From: Paenibacillus alba
Lineage (GTDB): Bacteria > Bacillota > Bacilli > Paenibacillales > NBRC-103111
Reading direction: 5' to 3'
Assembly: GCF_013204855.1 (NCBI RefSeq)
Contig: NZ_JABMKZ010000011.1
Location: forward strand, 62,001-126,000
DNA length: 64,000 nt
The notes below the pieces were generated by a model, which worked only from the letters and a program-made list of their open reading frames with translations, was not told where the DNA came from and did no database searches. Within the stretch, counting starts at the first letter, position 1, and every line of letters starts with the position of its first letter. The translations under genes and the position numbers were made by a program. This document shows positions 50,622 to 60,979 of the stretch, one piece after another.

Positions 50622-51849
50622 GACCTCCTTTTCGTTCAGCCAGAACGCGTGGATTCCGATTGCGACCGTAAGCGATGAGATGATTATCAATGACCGAACG
50701 GAATATGCCTTCTACTTGCTTGGATACCCGTGCCCATGTGTAATGCTCCAGCACATGAATTCTGCATTGTTCAGCCGTTGGCCAGCTTTCCTTCTGACGC
50801 AAGCTGCGAATGAGGCCATCCGCCATATCTTGACTGCTTTTTCCAGCGAACAGCAGGTCAGGACGGAACTTCTGAAGAATCTCCCGATTTCCGCCGACAG
50901 GCGTCGCCATGACAGGAACTCCCGCTGCCATTGCTTCTACCGTGATCAGTCCGAAGCCTTCCAGTGCTTGCGAAGGAACCACGAACAGATCGGCGGCCTG
51001 ATAGTAATCAGCAAGCTCATGATCCGGCACATAGCCTAACATACGAACACGTGACTGCAGGCCATATTCCTTAATTTTACTTTCCAGTTCTTCCTTAAGC
51101 GGCCCCTTGCCGCCTAATAAGAGAACCGTATTCGGTATTTCTTTGGCTACCTCCCTCCAGGCATCAATGAGTTGAAGGAGTCCCATCCGATTGACTAATC
51201 TTCTTAACGTCAATACAGCTGTTGTTCCTTCAGGTATATGAAGTCTTTCTCGTATTGCTGTACGTTGGATGGAAGGCTTGAAGCGGTCAATATCCGCTGC
51301 CCCCGGAACAATATGGATCTTGGATAGCGGCACTTGATACTGTTCGTGAAGGATACTCCGGAAGGTTTCACTCAAAACAATGAACGCATCGGCATATCGA
51401 TAAGCCTTCATCTCCATATTTTTGGCAATGATCGTTTTGATCCAATGCTTAAGTCCACTGCCTTCGAGTTTAATTTCCTCACTCCAAGGACCATGGAACG
51501 TCATAACAACAGGGATATTGCGCTCTTTCGCTTCTAACGCGACACCCACGCTATAAGGAGCAAAGTGGGAATACACAACATCCACTTCTTGATTGTCCAT
51601 GAGCCAAGCGGCGTGCTGGCGAAAGGCTTCGCGCCTTTTACTCAGCTTCAACTGCGTTTTGGCAACATTCGTCACCTGCAGGCCTTCTTTGACAACTGGC
51701 TTCTCAGCACTGCTTACCAATGCTTGCAGATTGTGATCCTCAGCTAAAGCTTCATTAATATGTTTAAAATAGGTGTTCAAACCACCTGGCTGGGCGGAAG
51801 GCCAGCCCATGCCGGTTGATAAGATCCGCAAGCTATTGTTGAATTGCAT
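50578..51849 (-). CDS. GT4 glycosyltransferase
   Basis: The protein has 423 residues from ATG 51849 (AAGGAGGG eight bases upstream). N-terminal SAQPGGLNTYFKHINEAL and C-terminal VVPSQALEGFGLITVEAMAAGVPVMATPVGG define a GT-B retaining GT4 enzyme. It builds one linkage of the repeat unit on the lipid carrier; the sugar is unknown. It overlaps both neighbours. Confidence 0.9.
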   Translation of the reverse strand: MQFNNSLRILSTGMGWPSAQPGGLNTYFKHINEALAEDHNLQALVSSAEKPVVKEGLQVTNVAKTQLKLSKRREAFRQHAAWLMDNQEVDVVYSHFAPYSVGVALEAKERNIPVVMTFHGPWSEEIKLEGSGLKHWIKTIIAKNMEMKAYRYADAFIVLSETFRSILHEQYQVPLSKIHIVPGAADIDRFKPSIQRTAIRERLHIPEGTTAVLTLRRLVNRMGLLQLIDAWREVAKEIPNTVLLLGGKGPLKEELESKIKEYGLQSRVRMLGYVPDHELADYYQAADLFVVPSQALEGFGLITVEAMAAGVPVMATPVGGNREILQKFRPDLLFAGKSSQDMADGLIRSLRQKESWPTAEQCRIHVLEHYTWARVSKQVEGIFRSVIDNHLIAYGRNRNPRVLAERKGGHEKDVESSVFGSYR

Positions 51850-52669
51850 AAGCACTTCCCTCCTTCAGGGGCTCGCCCTCAATTTTCTTCGTCTTTTTTT
51901 GAATTAACAGCAGCTCATACTGCTTTATGCAAACTAGAAATTCGTACATTCCCCAGAAGAGGGAAACGGCCAAGCCAGGAATACCTTTTTTGTATAAACC
52001 TTGAAAAATATATTTTTGAACAATACGCAACGGCGGACGAACCATCATTCGTACAATATTGAATCGTTTGCCCTGCGCAACAGCGCCTTCTGCTTCCAGA
52101 TCGGTATATTTGTTAAAGCGCTGGATATGATCATGAATGCTGCGGAACCCATAATGCCATAGGATGCCTGGCAAGTATGCTACCTTATCCTGCGGCACAT
52201 CAGGTGTTTCATGAACAAGACTGTCTCGGTACTGAAACTCCGTCCGGTTGTACAGACGAACCAATTGTTCTCCTTTTCCCATCCAACGTCCCAAAAAGTC
52301 ACCGATGCGCAAGACGGAGTAGGCTCTGCTCGTATCTGACAAATCCAACTTCAGCTCTCTTATTGCAGCAGCCAATGGTTCACTGACAACCTCATCGGTG
52401 TCGATGACAAAAATCCAATCATACGTCGCCCGATCACTGCCATAAATGCGCTGTTTCGCATAGCCTGGCCAAGCATTGGTGAATACCTTGCATCCTAATT
52501 GTTCAGATACTCGGACAGTTGCATCCTTGCTTCCCCCGTCAATGACTACAATTTCGTCTGCAAAAGACTTGCAGGAACTAATTGCACTTCCTATTCTCGA
52601 CTCATCATTCTGAGCGATGATGACAACAGATAGGCCATGCTTTCCCACAGTGTCACGGTGGTGACTCAT
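51833..52669 (-). CDS. GT2 glycosyltransferase (WaaE/KdtX-like)
   Basis: The 278-residue GT-A enzyme has LSVVIIAQNDESRIGSAISS, DEIVVIDGGSKDAT, a DTD metal site (WIFVIDTDEVV) and the WaaE-like HETPDVP and WHYGFRSIHDHIQRFNKYTDLEA. The family adds beta-linked hexoses or heptoses. It overlaps the next gene by about 17 bp. Confidence 0.88.
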   Translation of the reverse strand: MSHHRDTVGKHGLSVVIIAQNDESRIGSAISSCKSFADEIVVIDGGSKDATVRVSEQLGCKVFTNAWPGYAKQRIYGSDRATYDWIFVIDTDEVVSEPLAAAIRELKLDLSDTSRAYSVLRIGDFLGRWMGKGEQLVRLYNRTEFQYRDSLVHETPDVPQDKVAYLPGILWHYGFRSIHDHIQRFNKYTDLEAEGAVAQGKRFNIVRMMVRPPLRIVQKYIFQGLYKKGIPGLAVSLFWGMYEFLVCIKQYELLLIQKKTKKIEGEPLKEGSAYAIQQ

Positions 52670-52693
52670 TTGATTCGCCCCTCTCCCCCAATT

Positions 52694-54070
52694 TCAATCC
52701 GATTGTTTAACTTTATAGGCAGATACAGCTCGAAGCAGCCAGCGGATATCCTCTTTGTTAATGAATAATTTCGGCAGCTTCGTCTTCAACGTGAATTTCA
52801 CATTGATTAGAATAAATAAAAATCGCAATATCCCTGAGGATAGGATCGCCATTCCGGCGCCTAACAAGCCGAATTTCGGAATAAGTACCATTAATAACGG
52901 AATGACAATTAAGAGTCCAAGACCTTGGAGGATCGTGACAATTTTCGGCTTGCCTAACGCCATGAACGCTTGCGCCAGCACCATGGTTCCACCGGATAAC
53001 GATACTTCCAGCAGCAGCATTCGGAATACGCTAATGGCTTCCTTGAAATCAGGCCCATATAAAAGCGGCATTACGAATGGCGCAACGAGCATGATGATCA
53101 TGGAGCATAAGAGCGCAATGCAAGTGCTTAACCGATAGACACGGAAGGTCATATCGACCACTTGGTCCTTCGGTAATCCCGAAGCCTTCGGAAACAAGAC
53201 GACGATGATCGAAGTCGAAAAGATATTGACCACCCGTGACAAGCTCACCGCAACAGCGTACAAACCGAGCTCAGATGGGTTCAACAGTCCCACAATGACA
53301 ATTTGATCAATATAGTAAGATACATTTCCCATTAAATCGTTCCCATAGGAGCCAATCCCATAACGAATCAAAGTTCGGAAGGATTGAAATGCACCTTTTA
53401 ACTCCAAGCGATACTGTGTGAGCAGGCGTATGGTTGTCCATATATAAAAGGGAATCGCTGGAGCCAGATACGCAACAGCCGATGTGTAAGGAGTCATCGT
53501 TTTGGTTACAATCAGTAAACCTAATCCCACGAGCGTACTTAACGGAATCAGAAAGCGTAGTAGATTGAACAGCTTATATTCGCCTCTGACTTGCATCATT
53601 GCGTTATTGATTTGCGATAGCACAATTAAGGGAACAAGCACCATTGACCACTGTGAGAACAAAACCACGCTGTCGGAATAAGTCCGAAGCCAATAAGGCA
53701 ATATGAATATCCCAATGCCCAGGGCAAGCACACCTGCGGTTAATCCCATCATGACGGCTGTTGTGTATAGCTTGGCGGAATCCTTCATATTCTTTTTCAC
53801 GTTGTAAATAATCGCAGAAGGAATACCGAAGGTGAAGCTGAAGGCAAGGAATTGTGACCAAAGCACCATAGCGGCTTGTTCCCCTCTGCCCGAAGGTCCA
53901 AGAAAACGCGCCGTCAAGATTCCCGTCAACATATTGATCAGAAGAATGAGAACACTGAAAAACATCGTTTTGACCGAGCTCGCCATATTGCTTTTGCTTG
54001 TGTAGAACGATTTGATCATCGTAAATAGAGGTTTAGAGCGGATTATTTTTAAATTGACTGGCTGCTGCAT
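52694..54070 (-). CDS. Polysaccharide flippase (Wzx-like)
   Basis: The 458-residue membrane protein has about 12-14 hydrophobic helices in the MATE/Wzx fold (NMLTGILTARFLGPSGRGEQAAMVLW near the start). It would move the undecaprenyl-linked repeat unit across the membrane. AAGGAGG precedes the ATG, which overlaps the polymerase gene by 38 bp. Confidence 0.9.
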   Translation of the reverse strand: MQQPVNLKIIRSKPLFTMIKSFYTSKSNMASSVKTMFFSVLILLINMLTGILTARFLGPSGRGEQAAMVLWSQFLAFSFTFGIPSAIIYNVKKNMKDSAKLYTTAVMMGLTAGVLALGIGIFILPYWLRTYSDSVVLFSQWSMVLVPLIVLSQINNAMMQVRGEYKLFNLLRFLIPLSTLVGLGLLIVTKTMTPYTSAVAYLAPAIPFYIWTTIRLLTQYRLELKGAFQSFRTLIRYGIGSYGNDLMGNVSYYIDQIVIVGLLNPSELGLYAVAVSLSRVVNIFSTSIIVVLFPKASGLPKDQVVDMTFRVYRLSTCIALLCSMIIMLVAPFVMPLLYGPDFKEAISVFRMLLLEVSLSGGTMVLAQAFMALGKPKIVTILQGLGLLIVIPLLMVLIPKFGLLGAGMAILSSGILRFLFILINVKFTLKTKLPKLFINKEDIRWLLRAVSAYKVKQSD

Positions 54071-55517
54071 CCGTTCTTGGCCTCCTTTCTTGGGTGCTCT
54101 TTCGATGTGCCATGATGCCTATTCCTACAACCAACCATAGGAGAAAGCCCTTCAAACCTGTATAGCCATTCTCGAAAACAAGACAAACGATACTCCCTTC
54201 CAATGCGGACAGGGCGAGCCTGGTGTAAGGAGTTAAGCCTCCTGATTGCTTTCTTTGGGATATCAGGTATTTGATAACGAGCCATAGTCCCCAGAAGAAC
54301 AAGAGACCTCCGATAATGCCGAATGTGAGAAAGATGGCAACAAACCCATTATCGAAAATGCCATATTCCCCAAGAGCCCCATCATTGCTTAACTTGGTTC
54401 CTACCCCAATACTGCCTAGCCCGAGCCCTTGCGGTTTGGAAAACAACATCGGGAATACGGTGTGGAAGAAATCCAAACGTTCATTGTATGAATGATCATC
54501 TTGTATTGCTGTCATCGTATCCAGCCGTGCTAACAAGCCTTGCGCCCCTGGCAGCTTAGGTATAATGAAGTACATGGCAGCGATAACCGCTGTTAATTGA
54601 GCGATCAGCTTCCACTTCTGCTTCCCAGCAGAGACTGCCGTGTATATCGCAATATCAATGAAAAGCATGACCCAAGCGGATCGAACGAGTGTGATTAACA
54701 AGCCTACCGTAACTAAAATGACACCTAACCACCCGAGAGGACCCCGCCATCTCTTTTCCAAAATCATAGGAGCCAAGGCTGTCCCCATGTACATCCCGGC
54801 AGGACCAGGCGAATTCAGGAAGGAAAACACCCGAATTTCCAGTGGGTACGGATGGCCGATTGACGTCATTTCCACATGATTCATCCAAAATGCGTCCCAA
54901 GGCGGCACCATTACATATTGAATGATGCCATACACAGCAATCAGGATTGCTGTATTCGAGAAGGCAACAAGCAAGCGATCAAGATCCTTGCTTTCATAGT
55001 TCGATAAAGCCGCATAGGGGATGAGCAGCATCGGAATGAGATAATTAGCCAAGTCATAGAAGGTGCCCATGCCATTCTTCGTCAAACCGATGAGACTTCC
55101 ATACAATAAGGCAATGGAGAAATAGATGAGCATGCGATAAAGCGTTGATTCCAGTTGATGTATTTTCGAAAGGACCGGAATGATCATCACAGCACTTGTC
55201 AGAAGCGGTGCAATGCTTAGCAACGATACCGAATGATACGTCCCTTCCACCCAATCTTCAAATCTTCGTATTTCTGGACAAACGACCCACACTAACAGGA
55301 TATAAGGGATTAACTTGCGCGAGTCCAACAAAGCCAGCATAAATGCCGGAAAGAGCAGCATCGCCAATATGGCAATTTGCGATTTATTCTCATGGCCTAA
55401 TGTCGCGCTCCCGTAGCCGATAACCAAGGATGCAGCCAACGCAGCGAACAACCATACCAGAGCAGCCCTTCCTTCAAACATGGATACAAAAGGATACCGC
55501 GCTTTTAACGTCCTCAT
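54033..55517 (-). CDS. O-antigen ligase/polymerase-like membrane protein (Wzy candidate 1)
   Basis: The protein has 494 residues from ATG 55517 (AAGGAG nine bases upstream; an earlier start at 55565 has no such site). It has about 12 membrane segments and a large extracytoplasmic loop with GLLARLDTMTAIQDDHSYNERL and GLGLGSIGVG, as in the Wzy_C/O-antigen ligase superfamily. It is a candidate for polymerising the repeat unit. A second such gene is at 56381. Confidence 0.85.
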   Translation of the reverse strand: MRTLKARYPFVSMFEGRAALVWLFAALAASLVIGYGSATLGHENKSQIAILAMLLFPAFMLALLDSRKLIPYILLVWVVCPEIRRFEDWVEGTYHSVSLLSIAPLLTSAVMIIPVLSKIHQLESTLYRMLIYFSIALLYGSLIGLTKNGMGTFYDLANYLIPMLLIPYAALSNYESKDLDRLLVAFSNTAILIAVYGIIQYVMVPPWDAFWMNHVEMTSIGHPYPLEIRVFSFLNSPGPAGMYMGTALAPMILEKRWRGPLGWLGVILVTVGLLITLVRSAWVMLFIDIAIYTAVSAGKQKWKLIAQLTAVIAAMYFIIPKLPGAQGLLARLDTMTAIQDDHSYNERLDFFHTVFPMLFSKPQGLGLGSIGVGTKLSNDGALGEYGIFDNGFVAIFLTFGIIGGLLFFWGLWLVIKYLISQRKQSGGLTPYTRLALSALEGSIVCLVFENGYTGLKGFLLWLVVGIGIMAHRKSTQERRPRTDAAASQFKNNPL

Positions 55518-55580
55518 AACGGATATCTCCTTACTGGCTTCCCATATAGGGTTCGTGAGCAACATCCCGCTACCAGCAGC

Positions 55581-56384
55581 TTACTCATTTTGCTTAGATA
55601 GTCCATTGTTAACCCCCGTCCCCTCCCTTTTCAGCTTGAATTGCTTCATCCACTCCAAACCAAGCATGACGATAAATAATGAATCATGGATTAAATATCG
55701 CTTCCACAATCTTCGCGGTTCCTGCGCCAGGCGCCAGAACCACTCGAAGCCTGTTTTCTGCATGATATTCGGTGCTCGCTTCACAGAACCGGAGATGAAA
55801 TCGAAGGTCGCTCCTACACCAATTGAAATCGGAACTTCGTATTTCAAATAATGATCATAGATCCACTTCTCTTGTTTCGGAGCACCTACCCCTACGAAAA
55901 CAATATCAGGCTGCGCTTCAATCAGCATTCGCACAATCTGTTCATTTTCTTCCTCTTTCTTCTCGAAACCGAAGGAAGGTGAATAGTGGCCAACAATATT
56001 CAGTTTGGGGAAGATTAGCTTCAAATTCTTGATCGCCAGCTCCGGGATTCCTTCCGCAGATCCAAGGAAAAACAATTTGTACTGCCGACTCGCGAACGCT
56101 TCACCCAGCTTGGCAAACAAATCGGAACCGGATACTTTCTGTTTCAACGGCTTTCTTAACATCTTTGATGCCCAGATGATGGGCATGCCATCTGCAACTA
56201 TGGCTCCTGCATCGGAATAGACCTTCTGAAACACAGCATCCTTTCTGAGCTTGATCAAATGATCGACATTGCAAGTCAAAATGTAAGAATGGCTTCTCTG
56301 GCGAATCCTCTCGTCCATGAAGGCAAGCAGATCCAGAAAATCATAATTATCAAAATTAACATCGAACATAGTCACTCTACTCAT
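55581..56384 (-). CDS. GT26 glycosyltransferase (WecG/TagA/CpsF family)
   Basis: The 267-residue protein shows family motifs LTCNVDHLIKLRKD, IVADGMPIIWASK, FFLGSAEG, VFVGVGAPKQEKWI and IGVGATFDFISGSVKRAP. GT26 enzymes include TagA and WecG (N-acetylmannosamine derivatives) and GumM (glucose in xanthan). With UDP-glucose and UDP-glucuronate as the donors indicated here, a GumM-like role is plausible. The ATG overlaps the polymerase stop (ATGA). Confidence 0.9.
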   Translation of the reverse strand: MSRVTMFDVNFDNYDFLDLLAFMDERIRQRSHSYILTCNVDHLIKLRKDAVFQKVYSDAGAIVADGMPIIWASKMLRKPLKQKVSGSDLFAKLGEAFASRQYKLFFLGSAEGIPELAIKNLKLIFPKLNIVGHYSPSFGFEKKEEENEQIVRMLIEAQPDIVFVGVGAPKQEKWIYDHYLKYEVPISIGVGATFDFISGSVKRAPNIMQKTGFEWFWRLAQEPRRLWKRYLIHDSLFIVMLGLEWMKQFKLKREGTGVNNGLSKQNE

Positions 56385-57721
56385 CTAATCACTTCTTCTT
56401 TATTCGGATTTGTCGTTGATTGAATATACAAACCATTCAAGTACCAACAGAAAGGAATGATGAATTGCACGGTGGATAACGTGTTATCCGAAAAGGAATA
56501 TAGAAAAAACGCCAAGATGAATGCTGCGTAGTAAATTTTAATTCTCGGTGGTACGACTCGGTAAATCATTGCAAACACGATAAATAATGAAAAGAAAAGC
56601 GCAATACAGCCGATATAGCCAGCATCATAATAGAAGCGAATATATTCATTGTGCGGAACCACAAAACCTTCGTATAAGCTTCCGTCATTAGCTACGGTAA
56701 CGGCTCCCAAGCCTCTTCCTGCTAAGGGCGAATCTTGGACACCTTTCAGAAAGTAGGTCCAGGCTTCGGTTCTTCCGGACAAATCAATACCTGTTCCTGT
56801 CTCACGCTCGAAAGAGCGTTTCGTCATATTATCCCACTGCACATAAACGGCTCCGCCGATTAATGCCAGTGAGCAAACGAGCGGAATAATCAAGATTAAT
56901 TTACCTTTGATGTAATCTTTGACCATGTCATAGAAATAGTAGACGACCATCGCCAGCATGGCTAAGATCGGTCCTCTTGTGCCTGTTGCGATGAGAATCG
57001 CAAAATTAGACGCGAGTGTACAGTAATAAAACTTGGCCCGCTCAGGCTCGCGCTTGGATTCCATCAGTGCAATCGTAATGCCTAGAAAGGCCAGCATCGC
57101 TAAGTGCGGAGCAATATTTGCCCCCTGTACTCTAACGGCTCCTGTGAATTCAACATTAAGGAAAGAGTAGAGATGCGCAAGCTGCAGCACGATTCCCGTT
57201 GCTACACTGATCAGTGGTAGTAAACAAAGAATTTGGATGTGCCGTTTCGCAGTTTCCTTTTTCCATTTGATCATAAGAAAGAAGAAAGGCAGCGTTAATC
57301 CTATGAAAGCTTTGAGTGTAAGCGACGTTGTCATTTTGGGATGCCAATCCGAGAAGAAAAAGGTCAGAAATAACATGATCATAAAAGCGGCAATAGGATA
57401 AACGAATTTCAGTCGCAGCCCATTTTGCAGCATACAAGGAATAAGTAGAATCAATATCCCCAGCTTATAAAGAGAAATAATTTCGATTCCGCCAACATTC
57501 GCTATGATGATGTAGTTAATCGAAATCGCCGTCGAGATCAACACAGGATAACTGACAATCTCGGGGTTATGGACGGATAAAGCTAACAAAAGGAGTACAA
57601 CCATCCCCATTAGACTGATTATGGGCTGATAAACGGCTGCTACCCCCATAAGAATAGCTATGATGAGGAAGACGACACCGTAATATACTGGTTTTTTCAC
57701 ATGTATAGGAAGTTCCGTCAT
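56381..57721 (-). CDS. O-antigen ligase/polymerase-like membrane protein (Wzy candidate 2)
   Basis: The protein has 446 residues from ATG 57721; GTG 57733, which overlaps the preceding stop as GTGA, is an alternative. It has about 11-12 membrane segments and the loop motif RTEAWTYFLKGVQDSPLAGRGLGAVTV with VVPHNEYIRFYYDAG, typical of the Wzy_C domain (conserved GxGxG and HNxxL-like). One of the two such proteins may polymerise and the other attach the chain to a cell-surface acceptor. Confidence 0.87.
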   Translation of the reverse strand: MTELPIHVKKPVYYGVVFLIIAILMGVAAVYQPIISLMGMVVLLLLALSVHNPEIVSYPVLISTAISINYIIIANVGGIEIISLYKLGILILLIPCMLQNGLRLKFVYPIAAFMIMLFLTFFFSDWHPKMTTSLTLKAFIGLTLPFFFLMIKWKKETAKRHIQILCLLPLISVATGIVLQLAHLYSFLNVEFTGAVRVQGANIAPHLAMLAFLGITIALMESKREPERAKFYYCTLASNFAILIATGTRGPILAMLAMVVYYFYDMVKDYIKGKLILIIPLVCSLALIGGAVYVQWDNMTKRSFERETGTGIDLSGRTEAWTYFLKGVQDSPLAGRGLGAVTVANDGSLYEGFVVPHNEYIRFYYDAGYIGCIALFFSLFIVFAMIYRVVPPRIKIYYAAFILAFFLYSFSDNTLSTVQFIIPFCWYLNGLYIQSTTNPNKEEVIR

Positions 57722-57729
57722 ATGCGCCC

Positions 57730-58665
57730 TCACCTAGTCAATTGCATCTTTCTGCGTTTCCGCATCGTATCAAGTGTGCCACGAATACTCTCCATGCGGC
57801 ATGTGACAAGCAGCTTGCTCCCAACTGTCCGGGCAAATAAGGCCTCTACTGAAATATAAAACACCTTAGCCGCAACCTTGCCAAGTAACACCAGCTTTGC
57901 GAAGTACCCCTTATACATAGAGCCATTCGTGACCCCTTGATAGTAATACCGTTTCTTGATCCAATCTTCGGTCAACCGACTGTCTGGGATGAAATGATCG
58001 ACGATAAGCGACGGATGATACAAGATGCCTTTGCCTGCCTTCTTCATTTCACCGAACAGCCAAGATTCCTCACCGGATAACAGCAGGGAGCCGATTCTCC
58101 CCAAGTGAGTTGGAAATAAGTGATCTGCCAGAAACGATTTCCGGATCGCCATATTCGCACCAAATGGGTGGAGATTAGCCGGATACGTTCTGACAGCTTC
58201 TCCTAAATCAACGATCGTGTATGGCAGCTCCAAGCCTGGAATCAGCCATGCAGGACGTTTGCTTTCAAAAATGGGCCGAATCCTGCCTCCCAAGGCATCG
58301 ATATCGCTCCGTGAATCAAAGGTAGTCAGCATGGTACGAATCCATCCCTTGCAAGGAATGGCGTCATCATCGAGAAATGCCACGATCTCGCCTTGAGCCG
58401 TCTCAATGCCGTTATTGCGCGCAGCAGACAACCCTTGCTTCGCTTCGAAAACGTAGTGAACGTTCAAGGTTCCCACATGACGATGGATAAATGAGTTTGC
58501 AATATCCAAGGTGTGATCTGTGGAATTATTGTCCACGATCAGAATCTCCGCCTGTGCCAAATCCTCAAGCTGAGTTAAGGATTCTAACGTGATGTGCAAT
58601 AAATCCGCTCGATTGTACGTACAGATGACGATGGATACCCTAGGTTTGGATGGGTTGCGTACCAT
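57730..58665 (-). CDS. GT2 glycosyltransferase
   Basis: The 311-residue GT-A enzyme has RVSIVICTYNRADLLHITLESL, EILIVDNNSTDHT, IVAFLDDDAIPCKGW (metal-binding DDD) and a SGEESWLFGEMKKAGKG acceptor-loop motif. AGGGAGG precedes the ATG. The sugar is unknown. Confidence 0.9.
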   Translation of the reverse strand: MVRNPSKPRVSIVICTYNRADLLHITLESLTQLEDLAQAEILIVDNNSTDHTLDIANSFIHRHVGTLNVHYVFEAKQGLSAARNNGIETAQGEIVAFLDDDAIPCKGWIRTMLTTFDSRSDIDALGGRIRPIFESKRPAWLIPGLELPYTIVDLGEAVRTYPANLHPFGANMAIRKSFLADHLFPTHLGRIGSLLLSGEESWLFGEMKKAGKGILYHPSLIVDHFIPDSRLTEDWIKKRYYYQGVTNGSMYKGYFAKLVLLGKVAAKVFYISVEALFARTVGSKLLVTCRMESIRGTLDTMRKRRKMQLTR

Positions 58666-58694
58666 GGCGATCCTCCCTTCGCTACTCCTTTTTC

Positions 58695-59393
58695 TTAAAA
58701 GGCGTCTTTGGAACCAAGCAGCACAACGACCGTCTTTAAGACGATTTTAATGTCGAACAGCAAGCTGCGTTTTTTGATATAAGTCAAATCCAACTCGACC
58801 ATTTGCTGAAAGCTGACATTGCTTCTTCCACTTACTTGCCATAACCCTGTGCAGCCCGGCGTTACCGCCAAACGCTGTTTCTCATAGGGCGTGTATTCCT
58901 CCACTTCATTGGGCAAAGCAGGTCTAGGTCCTACCAAGCTCATATTCCCAATGAACACATTCCACAATTGCGGCAATTCATCAATGCTTGTTTTCCGAAT
59001 CAATCGACCTACACGTGTAACACGTGGATCGTTTTTCATCTTGAACATCGCACCTTCGACTTCATTTTGATCCATTAGTTGCTTCTTCAGCTCTTCGGCG
59101 TTCGACACCATGGAGCGGAACTTGTACATTGCGAACAAGGTTTCACCTTTCCCGACCCGATTCTGCTTGAAGAAGACCGATCCTTTGGGATCCTCGACTT
59201 TAATCCAGATACCAATCAAGAGAAATAAAGGTGATAAGAACAACATTCCGAGGAATGAGAGAAGGATATCAAGTGTGCGCTTTACGAACAAATAGGATGA
59301 CAGGCTCTTCCCGCGTGGGACTCTCGAAGCTTGGTAATAGCTTTGCTGCGGGCCCAAATACTCATAATCCTCCTGCAGTTCGCGCAAACTCAT
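58695..59393 (-). CDS. Priming undecaprenyl-phosphate sugar phosphotransferase
   Basis: The protein has 232 residues from ATG 59393, eight bases after GGGAGG; a GTG three codons earlier overlaps that site. It has one membrane helix (about 32-55) and the polyprenyl hexose-1-phosphate transferase core: [53 protein letters not shown] and [15 protein letters not shown]. It starts the repeat unit by loading a sugar phosphate, probably glucose or galactose, on the lipid carrier. It overlaps galU by 32 bp. Confidence 0.92.
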   Translation of the reverse strand: MSLRELQEDYEYLGPQQSYYQASRVPRGKSLSSYLFVKRTLDILLSFLGMLFLSPLFLLIGIWIKVEDPKGSVFFKQNRVGKGETLFAMYKFRSMVSNAEELKKQLMDQNEVEGAMFKMKNDPRVTRVGRLIRKTSIDELPQLWNVFIGNMSLVGPRPALPNEVEEYTPYEKQRLAVTPGCTGLWQVSGRSNVSFQQMVELDLTYIKKRSLLFDIKIVLKTVVVLLGSKDAF

Positions 59394-60300
59394 TATCGCC
59401 ACCTCCCATAATCTCTAACAGCGGTGCATAGTTTTCTTTGATCAGAATCGAAGCCATAGCTTCCATCACATCAAAGCGCAAATCTTTGCTCTCTAAGGCA
59501 AAAGCCATCGTTGTAAGAATATAGCCAAGGCGTTCACCCACATCATAGCGAGTTCCATCGAATTGGTAAGCCAGAACGCGTTCTATTTGATTAAGCTTCT
59601 GAATAGCATCGGTCAGTTGGATTTCTCCACCTGCACCTTTCTCTTGAAGCTCCAAGAATTCGAAAATTTTAGGGGTGAAAACATATCTGCCCATGATGGC
59701 AAGATTGGATGGAGCTGTACCCAGCTTAGGTTTTTCTACAAAATCATTAACTTGATACAAGCGGTTATTTTGTACGCCGGGATCAATAATACCGTATCGA
59801 TTGGTTAATTCAGACGGCACGGACTGCACACCGATAACTGAATTTTCAGATAATTCATATTGCTGAATGAGCTGTTTTAGGCATGGCACCTTAGCTGTAA
59901 CAATATCATCACCGAGCAGCACGGCGAATGGTTCGTTGCCGATAAATCGTCTTGCACACCAGACGGCATGTCCCAAGCCTTTGGGTTCCTTCTGGCGGAT
60001 GTAATGAATCTCAACTTTAGCGGAGCGCTGAACTTCCTTAAGAAGCTCCAGCTTCCCCGTCTCCAACAGTTTATTTTCTAATTCAAAAGCGTTGTCAAAG
60101 TGATCCTCAATCGCACGCTTCCCTTTTCCGGTCACGATAATAATATCTTCAATACCCGATTCAATGGCTTCTTCCACGATGTATTGGATAGTGGGTTTGT
60201 TGATGATTGGGAGCATCTCTTTGGGCATCGCTTTCGTGGCAGGCAGGAATCTCGTCCCTAATCCTGCAGCCGGAATAATTGCTTTTTTCACCGTTTTCAT
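59362..60300 (-). CDS. galU: UTP--glucose-1-phosphate uridylyltransferase
   Basis: The 312-residue protein starts with [28 protein letters not shown], with [24 protein letters not shown] and [13 protein letters not shown] as further GalU/GtaB signatures. It makes UDP-glucose for the priming transferase, the glycosyltransferases and Ugd. The short C-terminal extension overlaps the next gene. Confidence 0.96.
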   Translation of the reverse strand: MKTVKKAIIPAAGLGTRFLPATKAMPKEMLPIINKPTIQYIVEEAIESGIEDIIIVTGKGKRAIEDHFDNAFELENKLLETGKLELLKEVQRSAKVEIHYIRQKEPKGLGHAVWCARRFIGNEPFAVLLGDDIVTAKVPCLKQLIQQYELSENSVIGVQSVPSELTNRYGIIDPGVQNNRLYQVNDFVEKPKLGTAPSNLAIMGRYVFTPKIFEFLELQEKGAGGEIQLTDAIQKLNQIERVLAYQFDGTRYDVGERLGYILTTMAFALESKDLRFDVMEAMASILIKENYAPLLEIMGGGDNEFARTAGGL

Positions 60301-60343
60301 CTAATCTCATCCTCCTATCGATTATGGAAAGTCTAGCCTCAAC

Positions 60344-60979
60344 CTATTGACTGAACACGATGCCAAGCATTCTGGCTCCCGACTGTTCTAGCTGACTTCT
60401 GGCTTGCTTCGCCCATTCACGCTTGGTCTTGCCGTTCTTCGCTACCAAGACAACGCCATCGCTGTACTCGGTCAATAAACTAGCATCTGTATAATCTAAC
60501 GTTGATGGGGAATCCAAGAGGATCACATCATATTGCAGCTTCAACTGACTGAGCAGCTCTGACATGCCCCTTGAACCTAGAAGCTCTGACGGATTCGTAG
60601 GTTGACCGCCTGCCGCAATCAGATCAAGACCTCTAATTCCAGTTGGCGTTACAATTTCTGCCAAACTTAATCCTTTGTTTAAGCCGTGGAGCAGACCTTT
60701 AGTGTTCTTAACACCGAACAATTCATGGATGGCAGGCTGGCGTAAATTGCCATCTACGATAACGACGGACTTGCCTTCTTGGGCATACGTGATCGCCAAG
60801 TTGGCTGCTGTCGTTGTTTTGCCCTCCTGCGATTTGGGCGAGGCAATCAAGAGCACGATGCCCTTATCCGCAGGTACGATCTTCTTGTGTCTGATTGCAG
60901 TACGCAAAGCGCGAAACGCTTCTGATACCGGTGACACCGGATCGAGCTCCGTGACAAGCACGTTACTTAACTGTGGCAT
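60344..60979 (-). CDS. CpsD/CapB-type BY-kinase lacking the tyrosine tail
   Basis: The 211-residue ATPase has Walker A S47-P-K-S-Q-E-G-K-T-T and VILLDSPSTLD as Walker B. The A' motif reads VVIVDGNLRQP with Asn where Asp is usual. The protein stops right after the core fold (MLGIVFSQ), with no C-terminal tyrosine cluster, the normal autophosphorylation site. It partners the adjacent Wzz-type activator, whose C terminus stimulates the kinase in Gram-positive systems. It may still control chain length through its ATPase cycle or phosphorylate other proteins. Confidence 0.88.
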   Translation of the reverse strand: MPQLSNVLVTELDPVSPVSEAFRALRTAIRHKKIVPADKGIVLLIASPKSQEGKTTTAANLAITYAQEGKSVVIVDGNLRQPAIHELFGVKNTKGLLHGLNKGLSLAEIVTPTGIRGLDLIAAGGQPTNPSELLGSRGMSELLSQLKLQYDVILLDSPSTLDYTDASLLTEYSDGVVLVAKNGKTKREWAKQARSQLEQSGARMLGIVFSQ

